Origin: Aeromicrobium sp. Root472D3
Lineage (GTDB): Bacteria; Actinomycetota; Actinomycetes; Propionibacteriales; Nocardioidaceae
Length of the DNA: 64,000 nucleotides
NCBI RefSeq assembly: GCF_001426485.1
Contig: NZ_LMET01000003.1
Span: forward strand, 18,913 to 82,912
Direction: 5' to 3'
Part shown: piece by piece, positions 7,304 through 15,956 of the stretch
Numbering within the stretch: the stretch's first letter is position 1
Layout of the letters: the number at the start of each line of letters is the position of its first letter
Notes under the pieces: model-generated
What the model saw: only the letters and a program-made list of their open reading frames with translations
What the model was told of the DNA's origin: nothing
The model's database searches: none
Program-made: the position numbers and the translations under genes

Positions 7304-9112
7304 GTGATCCAGATGCGCGACCGCATCGCCCGGTGGGCCCGACGCCGTCGCCGCCGGTTCGTCCGGTGGTACCGCCGGCAGAGCGGCCGGCGCCTCGCCG
7401 CGATCGGGATCGCCTCTCTCGTGACGCTGGGCCTGCTGGTGTTCACCTACCAGGCCGTGCGCGCGACGTCCGACCTGCGGCGCGCCGCCCAGCAGGCGAC
7501 GCAGCTGCGGGAGCAGGTGATCGCGGGCGACGTCGGCTCCGCCCGCACGCTCGACGCCCTGCGCGCGTCGACGTCGTCGGCCGCGTCGCGGACCGACGGC
7601 CCGCTGTGGTCGATCGGCGCGCACCTGCCGGTCGTGGGGCGCAACATCGACGCCGTCCGTTCGGTGTCGGCGGCCCTCGACACCGTCGCCCGCGACGCGC
7701 TGCCGCCCGTCGTCGAGGTGTCGACGAAGGTCGACCTCAACGCGTTCAGCCCGAGTGACGGGCGCATCGACCTCGCGAACGTCGCCGCGATCGCCCCCGC
7801 CGTCTCGACGGCCCGCACCGCGCTGTCCGCGGCCCGCGACGAGCTCGCCGACGTCGACCCGACGGGTCTGCTGTCGCCGCTGCGCCGGCCCGTCGGCACG
7901 ATCAAGCAGCAGATCGACTCGGCGCAGGCCGCGGCCGCGTCGAGCGACGTCGCGGCCCGCCTGATGCCGACGATGCTGGGCGGCGAGGGCACCCGGCGCT
8001 ACCTGCTGCTGGTGCAGAACAACGCCGAGGTGCGTGCCACGGGTGGCATCGCCGGCTCGTACGCGGTCATCACGGCCAGGAACGGTCGACTGACGATGGG
8101 GGAGCAGGGCTCCAACCTCGACCTCCGCCCGTTCGAGCGGGCGGTCGTGCCGATGACGCGCGACGAGACCTCGGTCTTCACGCGCCAGCTCGTGACCGAC
8201 CTGCGCGACGTCAACGTCACCCCCGACTTCGCGCGGTCGGCCGAGATCGCGCGCGCGATGGCCGACCAGGGGCTCGACGTGGACGTCGACGGCGTCCTGT
8301 CGGTCGATCCCGTCGCGATGAGCCACATCCTGGGCGGCACGGGTCCCGTGACGCTCGACAGCGGTGTGACGCTCGACCAGACGACCGTCGTCGAGCTCCT
8401 GCTCAACCGCGTCTACCTCACGGTCTCCGACCCCGACGCCCAGGACGACTTCTACGAGGAGGCGGCCCGCTCGATCTTCGACGTCGTGAGATCGGGCTCC
8501 GTGCCGTCGCGCCCGGTCATCGGCGGCCTGGTGCGGGCCGCGGCCGAGAACCGGCTGATGCTGTGGTCACGGCACGCCGACGAGCAGGCCGCGATCGCCG
8601 GCACCGGCGTCGCGGGCGGCTTCCCGACCGACGAGGGCGCGACCCCGCACGTCGGGGTGTACTTCGGAGACACGACCGCGAGCAAGATGGAGTACTACTT
8701 CGACTTCACGGTGCTCGGCACCTCGCGGCGGTGCCTCGACGGGGGGCGGCAGCTCGTCACCGTGACCGCCGACGTCTCCTCCGACGCCCCCACGGGCCTG
8801 CCGCGGGGCGTCTCGAGCATCGACACGGACGTGCCGCTGAGCCAGATGCGGCTGCTGGCGTGGCTCTACGCCCCGGCCGGTGGGCGGTTCACCGACATCA
8901 GGCTCGACGACGAGCCGCAGCTCGTCACGACGGCCTCGTTGGGCGGCCGCGCCGAGACGTCCGTGCCGTTCACGCTCGAACCGGGCCAGCGCCGCCGCAT
9001 CGTGGCCACGATGCTCACGGGACCGGGCCAGGTCGGCGACCCCGTGCTCACGACGACGCCGGGGGTGCGGACGATCCGCAACGACGTCGCGATCCCGTCG
9101 GCGTGCGGCTGA
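7304..9112 (+). CDS. DUF4012 membrane-anchored surface protein
   Basis: 602 residues with a strongly Arg-rich cytoplasmic N-terminus, one transmembrane helix (about 31-48) and a long extracytoplasmic part. The DUF4012 region (about 230-480) includes LLLVQNNAEVRATGGIAGSYAVI, the family's most recognisable stretch. The function is unknown; members are common in actinobacteria and Gram-positives and are often near cell-wall polysaccharide genes. GTG 7304 was preferred to ATG 7313 because AAAGG (7294-7298) is 5 nt before the GTG. The upstream neighbour is a sortase substrate, so both are envelope proteins. dtd follows on the opposite strand. Confidence 0.82.
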   Translation: MIQMRDRIARWARRRRRRFVRWYRRQSGRRLAAIGIASLVTLGLLVFTYQAVRATSDLRRAAQQATQLREQVIAGDVGSARTLDALRASTSSAASRTDGPLWSIGAHLPVVGRNIDAVRSVSAALDTVARDALPPVVEVSTKVDLNAFSPSDGRIDLANVAAIAPAVSTARTALSAARDELADVDPTGLLSPLRRPVGTIKQQIDSAQAAAASSDVAARLMPTMLGGEGTRRYLLLVQNNAEVRATGGIAGSYAVITARNGRLTMGEQGSNLDLRPFERAVVPMTRDETSVFTRQLVTDLRDVNVTPDFARSAEIARAMADQGLDVDVDGVLSVDPVAMSHILGGTGPVTLDSGVTLDQTTVVELLLNRVYLTVSDPDAQDDFYEEAARSIFDVVRSGSVPSRPVIGGLVRAAAENRLMLWSRHADEQAAIAGTGVAGGFPTDEGATPHVGVYFGDTTASKMEYYFDFTVLGTSRRCLDGGRQLVTVTADVSSDAPTGLPRGVSSIDTDVPLSQMRLLAWLYAPAGGRFTDIRLDDEPQLVTTASLGGRAETSVPFTLEPGQRRRIVATMLTGPGQVGDPVLTTTPGVRTIRNDVAIPSACG

Positions 9113-9137
9113 TCGTCGTCGGCCGGTCGCGCTGGCG

Positions 9138-9560
9138 TCACATGTCGAGCAGCAGCGTCGTGGGGCCGTCGTTGGTCAGCGACACCGCCATGTCGGCCCC
9201 GAACACGCCCTGCTCGACGTGCGCGCCCACCCTGCGCAGCGCCTCGCAGAACTCCTCGTAGAGCGGCTCGGCGACGGGCCCCGGGGCAGCGGCGGTCCAC
9301 GTGGGCCGGCGTCCCTTGCGGGCGTCGCCGTACAGCGTGAACTGGCTGACGACGAGGATGCCGTCGCCGGTGTCGGCGACCGAGCGCTCGTCGCGCAGGA
9401 TGCGCAGGCCGTGGATCTTCGCCGCGAGCCGCGACGCCGTCTCGGTCGTGTCGTCGTGCGTCACGCCGAGCAGCACCACCAGCCCCGTGCCGATCTCGCC
9501 GACGGTCCGGCCCTCGACGTCGACCCGTGCTCCCGTGACCCTCTGGACGACTGCGCGCAT
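9138..9560 (-). CDS. dtd: D-aminoacyl-tRNA deacylase
   Basis: 140-residue DTD that hydrolyses D-amino acids (and Gly on tRNA-Ala) from tRNA. Both family motifs are present: SQFTLYGD (about 73-80) and [10 protein letters not shown] near the C-terminus, the NxGPxT-type motif with the cis Gly-Pro. Length is normal. ATG 9560 follows TAGCCT (9572-9567 on the minus strand) by 6 nt, so it appears leaderless. It is divergent from the nitrobindin-like gene, with only 36 nt between starts and both -10 elements within that space. Confidence 0.95.
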   Translation of the reverse strand: MRAVVQRVTGARVDVEGRTVGEIGTGLVVLLGVTHDDTTETASRLAAKIHGLRILRDERSVADTGDGILVVSQFTLYGDARKGRRPTWTAAAPGPVAEPLYEEFCEALRRVGAHVEQGVFGADMAVSLTNDGPTTLLLDM

Positions 9561-9596
9561 GCGTCGAGGCTAGCCGCGACCCGTAGGATCGGGATC

Positions 9597-10091
9597 ATGC
9601 CGTTCGAGATCCCGTCCGACCTCCACCCCGACCTGATGCCGGTCGTGTGGCTCCTCGGCACCTGGCACGGCAACGGCCAGGGCGAGTACCCGACGATCGA
9701 CGCGTTCTCGTACGAGCAGGACGTCGTCTTCGCACACGACACCCGGCCGTTCCTGCACTACTTCAGCCGCACGTGGATCACCGACGAAGCCGGTGAGCGC
9801 GTGCGCCCCGGAGCGCTCGAGACCGGCTTCCTGCGTCCGGCCGGCGAGGGGCAGCTCGAGCTCGTCCTGGCGCACCCCACGGGCTATGCCGAGGTCTGGT
9901 ACGGCGAGGTCGACGGGCCACGCGTCACGCTGGCCACCGACCTGGTCGCCCGCACCTCGACGGCCAAGGAGTACACGGCCGGCCAGCGCATGTACGGCCT
10001 CGTCGAGGGCGACCTGATGTACGCCCACGACATGGCCGCCGAGGGCCAGGAGATGCAGTCGCACCTGTGGGGACGGTTGCAGCGTGTCTGA
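9597..10091 (+). CDS. Nitrobindin-like heme-binding beta-barrel protein (FABP-like, DUF1794)
   Basis: 164-residue lipocalin/FABP-like barrel. The signature GxWxGxG is GTWHGNG (21-27). A C-terminal His in MQSHLWGRL matches the position of the heme-ligating His of M. tuberculosis Rv2717c. Members bind ferric heme and can scavenge NO or peroxynitrite. ATG 9597 lies 7 nt after TAGGAT (9584-9589), so it is probably leaderless. Its end overlaps the start of ygfZ by 8 nt, predicting co-translation with the YgfZ-like and phosphatase genes. Confidence 0.88.
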   Translation: MPFEIPSDLHPDLMPVVWLLGTWHGNGQGEYPTIDAFSYEQDVVFAHDTRPFLHYFSRTWITDEAGERVRPGALETGFLRPAGEGQLELVLAHPTGYAEVWYGEVDGPRVTLATDLVARTSTAKEYTAGQRMYGLVEGDLMYAHDMAAEGQEMQSHLWGRLQRV

Positions 10092-11061
10092 CGACGTCGC
10101 CGCCACCGCCGACACCACGGCAGCCCGCCGTCCGAGCCCGCTGCTCGCGCTGCCGGGCGCGGTCGGCGGCGACGCCCCCGACGGCGACGTCGCGGCCCAC
10201 TACGGCTCGATCTCGGCCGAGCAGCGCCGCCTGCTCGAGGGCTCGACGTTCGTCGACCTCTCGCACCGCGACGTCGTCACGATCAGCGGCCCCGACCGCC
10301 TGACGTGGCTGCACTCGCTGACGACCCAGGCCCTCGAGGGCCTCGCCCCCGGCACGCCCACCGAGGTGCTGCTGCTGTCGCCGCAGGGCCGCATCGAGCA
10401 CGGCTTCTCGGGCGTCGACGACGGCGAGACGTTCTGGGCCCACCTCGAGCCGGGCGCCGGGGCGCCGCTCGTGGCCTTCCTCGAGCGGATGAAGTTCTTC
10501 ATGCGCGTCAGCGTGGCCGACGTGACCGACGAGTTCGCGGTCATCGGCCTGCCGGGGCTGCAGCACCGCGTCGTGCCGCGCGCGACCCTGACCGACCTGC
10601 CCGCCGAGCTCGGCGACCCCGTCGGCCTGTGGGCGTGGGAGGCCCTGCGCATCGAGGCCGGCCACGTGCGCGTCGGCGTCGACACCGACGACCGCACGAT
10701 CCCCAACGAGGCCGGGCTGCTCGGCGTCGCGGTGCACCTCGACAAGGGCTGCTACCGCGGCCAGGAGACCGTCGCGCGCGTGCACACGCTCGGACGTCCG
10801 CCCCGACGCCTCGTGCTGCTCCACCTCGACGGGTCCGTCGACCACCTGCCGCCGCACGGCTCCGACGTCGTCCTCGACGGCAAGGTCGTCGGCTTCGTCG
10901 GCTCGGCCGCGCGCCACCACGAGCTGGGGCCCGTCGCGCTCGCGATGGTCAAGCGCAACGTCCCCGTCGACGCGACGCTGCTGGCCGACGGCGTCGCCGC
11001 GACGCAGCAGGTCCTGGTCGACCCCGAGGCGGGTCTGCACGTCCGCCCCGTCCTGTCGTGA
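10084..11061 (+). CDS. ygfZ: YgfZ/GcvT-like folate-binding protein
   Basis: 325 residues of the aminomethyltransferase-like fold. The hallmark motif is KGCYRGQE (about 221-228), containing the essential Cys of YgfZ. Family members bind tetrahydrofolate and help maintain Fe-S enzymes such as the MiaB-type tRNA methylthiotransferase. GTG 10084 lies within the end of the nitrobindin-like gene. Its own stop overlaps the following phosphatase start (GTGA), so the three genes form an operon. Confidence 0.9.
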   Translation: MSDDVAATADTTAARRPSPLLALPGAVGGDAPDGDVAAHYGSISAEQRRLLEGSTFVDLSHRDVVTISGPDRLTWLHSLTTQALEGLAPGTPTEVLLLSPQGRIEHGFSGVDDGETFWAHLEPGAGAPLVAFLERMKFFMRVSVADVTDEFAVIGLPGLQHRVVPRATLTDLPAELGDPVGLWAWEALRIEAGHVRVGVDTDDRTIPNEAGLLGVAVHLDKGCYRGQETVARVHTLGRPPRRLVLLHLDGSVDHLPPHGSDVVLDGKVVGFVGSAARHHELGPVALAMVKRNVPVDATLLADGVAATQQVLVDPEAGLHVRPVLS

Positions 11062-11621
11062 CGGGCGGCCCGCGGTTCGCCGTCCTGGCGGTCTGCACCG
11101 CCAACATCTGCCGCTCGCCGCTGATCGAGATCCTCCTGCGCGCGCGGCTCGACGCCGACCGCTTCGAGGTCGCCAGCGCCGGCGTGCGCGGCTGGGACCG
11201 CAAGCCGATGGACTCGATGGCCGCGATGGAGCTGCACCGCCTGGGCCACGGGGCCGAGACGTTCCGCTCCCACCCCCTCGACTCCTACCTCGTCGAGTCC
11301 GCCGACCTGATCCTCACGGCGACCCGCGAGCACCGGTCCGAGGTGCTGGCGATGAACCCGCAGGCCCTGCGCCGCAGCTTCACGCTGCTCGAGTTCGCGG
11401 CCCTGACGGGGCTCGTCGACGGCGGCGACCCCGCGGCCCTCGTGGCCGCGGCGGCCCAGCGGCGCAGCCTCGCCCCGGCCGCGGCCGACGTGCGCGACCC
11501 CTACCGCCGCGGCCCCGACGTGCACCGTGCGACGGCCGACCAGATCGACGTCGCCGTGACCACGATCGCCGACCGCCTCAACGCCCTGGTGCCGGAGACG
11601 ACGCCTCCCGCCGGACGGTGA
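11058..11621 (+). CDS. Low-molecular-weight protein tyrosine phosphatase family protein
   Basis: 187 residues. The phosphate-binding loop is VCTANICRSP: Cys13, Arg19 and Ser20 fit the CX5R(S/T) signature of LMW-PTP and arsenate reductase-like enzymes. The likely general acid is the Asp of RDPYRRG (about 150). It is longer than the classic 150-160 residue enzymes, with an Ala/Arg-rich insert around 110-145. Substrates cannot be inferred. Its GTG overlaps the ygfZ stop by 4 nt. Similar proteins near wall or capsule clusters control tyrosine kinases, but no kinase is nearby. Confidence 0.82.
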   Translation: MTGGPRFAVLAVCTANICRSPLIEILLRARLDADRFEVASAGVRGWDRKPMDSMAAMELHRLGHGAETFRSHPLDSYLVESADLILTATREHRSEVLAMNPQALRRSFTLLEFAALTGLVDGGDPAALVAAAAQRRSLAPAAADVRDPYRRGPDVHRATADQIDVAVTTIADRLNALVPETTPPAGR

Positions 11622-11759
11622 GTCCCGGAGCACGTCCCGCGAGTTTCTCCGATCGAGGTCCGGACCGATACCGTTGACCCTGCGCGTGTACTGCCTGTCG
11701 ACTGTGAGGTTGCACCGGTCCCGGCCGATCCGGTCCGCGTCGTCCCCATAGGAGCATCC
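11622..11759 (+). promoter_or_regulatory. Promoter and 5' UTR of the DEAD-box helicase gene
   Basis: 138-nt gap. A possible -10 (GATACCGT, about 11667-11674) would leave a 5' UTR of roughly 80 nt ending in a clear AGGAG. Long leaders are frequent for cold-inducible DEAD-box helicases. I see short GC-rich inverted repeats but no known RNA family. Confidence 0.35.
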
Positions 11760-13583
11760 ATGACCACCGAAATCCCGACCGACGCCACGACGGCCGACGC
11801 GACCCCGACCTTCGCCGACCTGGGCCTGGTCGACGTCCTGGTCGACCGTCTCTCGGCGCTCGGCTACGAGACGCCGACGCCGATCCAGGCCCGCGCCATC
11901 CCGACCCTGCTCGAGGGCAAGGACGTCGTCGGCCTCGCCCAGACCGGCACCGGCAAGACCGCGGCCTTCGCCCTGCCGATCCTGCAGAAGATCGACCCGA
12001 AGAACGCCAAGACGCAGGCCATCGTCCTGGCCCCGACCCGCGAGCTCGCGCTGCAGGTGTGCGAGGCCGTCACGGCGTACGCGGTCAACATCCCCGGCGT
12101 CCGCGTCCTGCCGGTGTACGGCGGACAGGGCTACGGCTTCCAGCTGCAGGGGCTGCAGCGCGGCGCGCACATCGTCGTCGGCACCCCGGGCCGCGTCATC
12201 GACCACCTCGAGCGCGGCAGCCTCGACCTGACGGCGCTCGAGTTCCTGGTGCTCGACGAGGCCGACGAGATGCTCAACATGGGCTTCGCCGAGGACGTCG
12301 AGCGCATCCTGGCCGACACGCCCGAGTACAAGCAGGTCGCCCTCTTCTCGGCCACGATGCCCAAGATGATCCGCAGCCTGGCCAAGAAGTACCTGCACGA
12401 CCCCGTCGACATCGCGACGCCCAAGGCCACGACGTCGACCGCCACGGTCCGCCAGCGGTGGATCCAGGTCTCGCACCACCACAAGGTCGACGCCCTGACG
12501 CGTCTGCTCGAGGTCGAGACCGGCGACGGCATGATCGTGTTCGTCCGCACCAAGTCGGCCACCGAGGAGCTCGCCGACAAGCTGCGCACCCGCGGCTACA
12601 CCGCCGCGGCCCTGAACGGCGACCTCGTGCAGGCGCAGCGCGAGCGCACCGTCTCGCAGCTCAAGGGCGGCCAGATCGACATCATCGTCGCGACCGACGT
12701 CGCGGCCCGCGGACTCGACGTCGAGCGCATCACGCACGTCGTCAACTACGACATCCCGCACGACACCGAGGCGTACGTGCACCGCATCGGCCGCACGGGC
12801 CGCGCCGGCCGCACGGGCGAGGCGATCCTGTTCGTCACGCCGCGCGAGCGTCGCATGCTGTCGGCGATCGAGAAGGTCTCGGGTCGGCCCGTCGAGGAGA
12901 TGTCGGTGCCGTCGGCCGAGGAGGTCAACGAGCGTCGCGCCGGGCGGTTCGCGCAGGCCATCACGTCCAGCATGGGCTCGCCCACGTTCCACGCCTTCCG
13001 CTCCCTCGTCGAGGAGTACGCCAGCGAGAACGAGGTCTCGATGACCGACGTCGCGGCGGCGCTGGCCGTCATGAGCCAGTCCGACAAGGAGTTCTTCCTG
13101 CGTCCCGATCCGCCGAAGGCCGCCGCCCGCGAGCGTCCGGTCCGCAGCGACGCGGGCCCCGACGGGCGCAAGCCGGCCGGCTTCGGCCGCAGCGACCGTC
13201 TCCCGGCCGAGGGCGCGGCGGTCTACCGCGTCGCGGTCGGCAAGCGGCACAAGGTCGGCCCGTCGGCGATCGTCGGCGCGCTGGCCAACGAGGGCAGCCT
13301 CAAGCGCTCCGACTTCGGCAAGATCACGATCGGCCAGGACCACACCCTGGTCGAGCTGCCGGCCGATCTGCCCGATGCGGTGTTCGAGGCCCTGGCCAAC
13401 ACCCGCATCTCGGGCAAGCTGATCGATCTGCAGCGCGACTCGGGGCCGCCGATCCGTCGCACGCGCGAGGACCGCAAGCCGTACAAGAAGAGCCACGAGA
13501 ACCGGCCGTACCCGTCCAAGGCCGCCGACAAGGGTGCCCCGCGGTCGGACGACCGTCCAGCCCGCAAGCCGCGTCACAAGTAG
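11760..13583 (+). CDS. deaD: DEAD-box RNA helicase with DbpA-type RNA-binding domain
   Basis: 607-residue ATP-dependent RNA helicase. Motifs in order: Q motif (TPIQARAIP), AQTGTGKT, PTRELALQV, TPGRVID, DEAD, SAT, ATDVAARGLDV and HRIGRTGRAGRTG. After the two RecA domains (to about 370) come a linker and a DbpA/CsdA RNA-binding domain (about 485-560, VYRVAVGKRHKVGPSAIVGA), then a basic disordered tail. This is the CsdA/DeaD class, active in ribosome assembly and mRNA decay, particularly in the cold. ATG 11760 follows AGGAGCATCC. manA follows in the same direction, but TAGACT at 13612-13617 gives it a probable promoter of its own. Confidence 0.95.
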   Translation: MTTEIPTDATTADATPTFADLGLVDVLVDRLSALGYETPTPIQARAIPTLLEGKDVVGLAQTGTGKTAAFALPILQKIDPKNAKTQAIVLAPTRELALQVCEAVTAYAVNIPGVRVLPVYGGQGYGFQLQGLQRGAHIVVGTPGRVIDHLERGSLDLTALEFLVLDEADEMLNMGFAEDVERILADTPEYKQVALFSATMPKMIRSLAKKYLHDPVDIATPKATTSTATVRQRWIQVSHHHKVDALTRLLEVETGDGMIVFVRTKSATEELADKLRTRGYTAAALNGDLVQAQRERTVSQLKGGQIDIIVATDVAARGLDVERITHVVNYDIPHDTEAYVHRIGRTGRAGRTGEAILFVTPRERRMLSAIEKVSGRPVEEMSVPSAEEVNERRAGRFAQAITSSMGSPTFHAFRSLVEEYASENEVSMTDVAAALAVMSQSDKEFFLRPDPPKAAARERPVRSDAGPDGRKPAGFGRSDRLPAEGAAVYRVAVGKRHKVGPSAIVGALANEGSLKRSDFGKITIGQDHTLVELPADLPDAVFEALANTRISGKLIDLQRDSGPPIRRTREDRKPYKKSHENRPYPSKAADKGAPRSDDRPARKPRHK

Positions 13584-13661
13584 ACGGCTGCGCCCGCCCG
13601 CGCCGTCGCCCTAGACTCGTCCCGACTCCCGACCTGTCCACGCTGCTGCGCGAGGTGCCCG

Positions 13662-14867
13662 ATGTTCCTGCTCGACAACGCGTCCCGCGCCTACGACTGG
13701 GGCTCGGCGTCCGACATCCCGCGGTTCCTCGGCCAGCAGCCCGACGGGGGGCCGATGGCGGAGGTCTGGATGGGGACGCACCCGCTGGGGCAGTCGACGG
13801 TCACGCGCGACGGTGATGCGCCCGTCGCGCTCTCGGACGTGTCGGGTCCGCTGCCGTTCATGCTGAAGATCCTCGCGGCCGACCGGCCGCTGTCGCTGCA
13901 GGTGCACCCCAACATGGCCCTGGCCCGGGCGGGCTTCGCGGCCGAGGAGGCCAGGGGCGTCCCGCTCGACGCGCCGGAGCGCACCTACAAGGACGCCTCG
14001 CACAAGCCCGAGATGGCCTACGCCCTGACGACGTTCGACACGCTGGTCGGCTTCCGTCCGACCGCCGAGATCCTGCGCGTCCTGCACGGCATCGACACGC
14101 CGCTGGCGCGGGCGCTGGCGGCCGAGCTGCACGAGGCGCCGGGCTTCCGCGGCATCGTCCAGCTCGTCGAGCGCCTGCTGACGGTCGGCGTGGGCGACGG
14201 CGAGGTCGCCGCGGTCGTCGAGGCGTGCCGCGAGCTCGCCGACGCCGGCATCGACGTCAAGCGCGCGTACGCCACGGCCGTCGAGGTCGCCGAGTTCTTC
14301 CCCGACGACATCGGCGTGGTGATCTCGCTGACGCTCAACCGGTTGACGCTGCAGCCCGGCGAGGCGGCGTTCCTCGGCGCCGGCATCATCCACGCCCACC
14401 TGCGCGGCATGTGCCTCGAGATCATGGCCGCGTCCGACAACGTGCTGCGCGCCGGCCTGACGACCAAGCCGCTCGACCCCGTGGGCCTGGTGCAGTGCCT
14501 CGAGGAGGGCATGTCGCGGCTCGCCCGGGTGACGCCTGAGCCGTTCGGCTTCTCGACCGACGTCTTCCGACCCGGCGTCGACGAGTTCGCGCTCGCGGTC
14601 AGCCAGTGCTCGAAGGCCGAGCCGGACGGCACGCTGCTGCCACCCGCGCCGCACCGGATCGTGGTGTGCACGGGCGGCGAGGTCGAGCTCGTCAGCTCGA
14701 CCGACCAGCACCTCAAGCTGGCGCGCGGCGACTCGGTGTACGCGGGCCCTGACGACGGCGACATCCGGGTGCTGGGCACGGGTGAGGTCGCGCAGGCCTA
14801 CACGCCCGACCCCGATCTGCCGGTCGGCCGTCTCGTCGACCTCGTGGTGCCCTTCACGCCCCGCTGA
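13662..14867 (+). CDS. manA: Mannose-6-phosphate isomerase, class I
   Basis: 401-residue type I phosphomannose isomerase interconverting fructose-6-P and mannose-6-P. The zinc site is visible as LQVHPN with HKPEMAYAL, and the family segment AGIIHAHLRGMCLEIMAASDNVLRAGLT. It begins MFLLDNASRAYDWGS at ATG 13662, with GAGGTG as Shine-Dalgarno. A -10 (TAGACT) lies about 45 nt upstream. It converges with the mannose-1-P guanylyltransferase gene (7-nt gap). The two enzymes work in one pathway to GDP-mannose for glycolipids and glycans; the phosphomannomutase is not in this window. Confidence 0.95.
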   Translation: MFLLDNASRAYDWGSASDIPRFLGQQPDGGPMAEVWMGTHPLGQSTVTRDGDAPVALSDVSGPLPFMLKILAADRPLSLQVHPNMALARAGFAAEEARGVPLDAPERTYKDASHKPEMAYALTTFDTLVGFRPTAEILRVLHGIDTPLARALAAELHEAPGFRGIVQLVERLLTVGVGDGEVAAVVEACRELADAGIDVKRAYATAVEVAEFFPDDIGVVISLTLNRLTLQPGEAAFLGAGIIHAHLRGMCLEIMAASDNVLRAGLTTKPLDPVGLVQCLEEGMSRLARVTPEPFGFSTDVFRPGVDEFALAVSQCSKAEPDGTLLPPAPHRIVVCTGGEVELVSSTDQHLKLARGDSVYAGPDDGDIRVLGTGEVAQAYTPDPDLPVGRLVDLVVPFTPR

Positions 14868-14874
14868 GCACGCC

Positions 14875-15951
14875 TCAGACCAGGTCGTCGCGGCCCCGGC
14901 GCCTGATCTCGGCGACGACGTCCTTGACCTGCTGGGCGCGGTCGCGGGCCACGACCAGCAGGGCGTCGTGGGTGCGGACGACGATGACGTCGTCGAGGCC
15001 GACGACGGCGATCGTCGTGCCGTCCTCCGAGAGGGCCAGACCGCTGCCGTCGACCCACACGGTCTCCGGGGACGACGCCGCGCCGATGTCGAGCAGCGCG
15101 GCGAAGTCGCCGACGTCGTCCCACGTGAACTCTCCCGGCACGACGGCCATGCCGCCCTCGAGGGCGACGGGCTCGGCGATCGCGTGGTCGATCGCGATCT
15201 TGGTCAGGCCGGGCCAGGTGCGGTCGAGGACGTCGTCGCGCGCCGACGTCGGCCACGCCTCGGCGATCGTCCGCAGACCCGCGTGCAGGCCGGGCTGCAG
15301 GCGTTCGAGGTGGCCCATCAGCACGTCGGTGCGGGTCACGAACATGCCGCCGTTCCAGCTGTGGGCGCCGCCGGCGACGTAGCGTGCGGCGGTCTCGGCG
15401 TCGGGCTTCTCGACGAACGACCGGACGGCGCGCGCCGAGCCGGCCCCCTCGACGTCGAGCCGGTCGCCCGACTCGACGTACCCGAAGGCCGTCGACGGCC
15501 CGGTGGGGGTGATGCCGATCGTCGTGACCAGCCCCGTGCGGGCCACCGCGACGGCCTGGCCGATCGCCTCGGCGAACGAGACCTGGTCGTCGATGACGTG
15601 GTCGGCGGCGAAGGAGCCGATGATCGCGCCGGGGTGCTCGGCGCCGATGACGGCGGCGGCGAGCCCGATCGCGGGCATCGAGTCGCGTGGCGACGGCTCG
15701 ACGAACAGGCCCGTCAGGTCGGGCAGCTGCTCGCGGATCGCGGCGGCGTGCGCGTGGCCCGTGACGACGTGGATGCGCTCGGCGGGGACGAGGTCGTTGA
15801 GCCGGTCCCACGTCTGCTGGATCAGCGATCGTCCCGAGCCGTCGAGGTCGAGCAGGAACTTGGGGCGGGACGCCCGCGACAGCGGCCACAGCCGGGTGCC
15901 GGCACCGCCGGCGGGGATCACGGCGTGGAAGGAGTCGAGGGGAGTGGCCAC
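14875..15951 (-). CDS. manC: Mannose-1-phosphate guanylyltransferase
   Basis: 358-residue nucleotidyltransferase making GDP-mannose from mannose-1-P and GTP. The N-terminal signature is VIPAGGAGTRLWPLSR followed by PKFLLDLDG; FGYVE and VEKPD complete the active site. There is no C-terminal isomerase domain, in line with a separate manA next door. It starts at GTG 15951 with GAGG upstream. The start lies only 5 nt after the stop of an EEP-family gene on the same strand, so the two are probably co-transcribed. It converges with manA. Confidence 0.93.
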   Translation of the reverse strand: MATPLDSFHAVIPAGGAGTRLWPLSRASRPKFLLDLDGSGRSLIQQTWDRLNDLVPAERIHVVTGHAHAAAIREQLPDLTGLFVEPSPRDSMPAIGLAAAVIGAEHPGAIIGSFAADHVIDDQVSFAEAIGQAVAVARTGLVTTIGITPTGPSTAFGYVESGDRLDVEGAGSARAVRSFVEKPDAETAARYVAGGAHSWNGGMFVTRTDVLMGHLERLQPGLHAGLRTIAEAWPTSARDDVLDRTWPGLTKIAIDHAIAEPVALEGGMAVVPGEFTWDDVGDFAALLDIGAASSPETVWVDGSGLALSEDGTTIAVVGLDDVIVVRTHDALLVVARDRAQQVKDVVAEIRRRGRDDLV

Positions 15952-15956
15952 GGGCC

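Noticed and set aside
11622..11759. Possible riboswitch or cold-shock RNA thermometer before the DEAD-box gene
   Set aside because: No match to a known RNA architecture; only short GC-rich hairpins are visible.
10752..13577. A 941-codon open frame antisense to ygfZ, the phosphatase and the DEAD-box gene
   Set aside because: It runs opposite three well-supported genes and has the Arg/Gly/Asp/Leu-rich composition of antisense GC-rich codons, with no domain.
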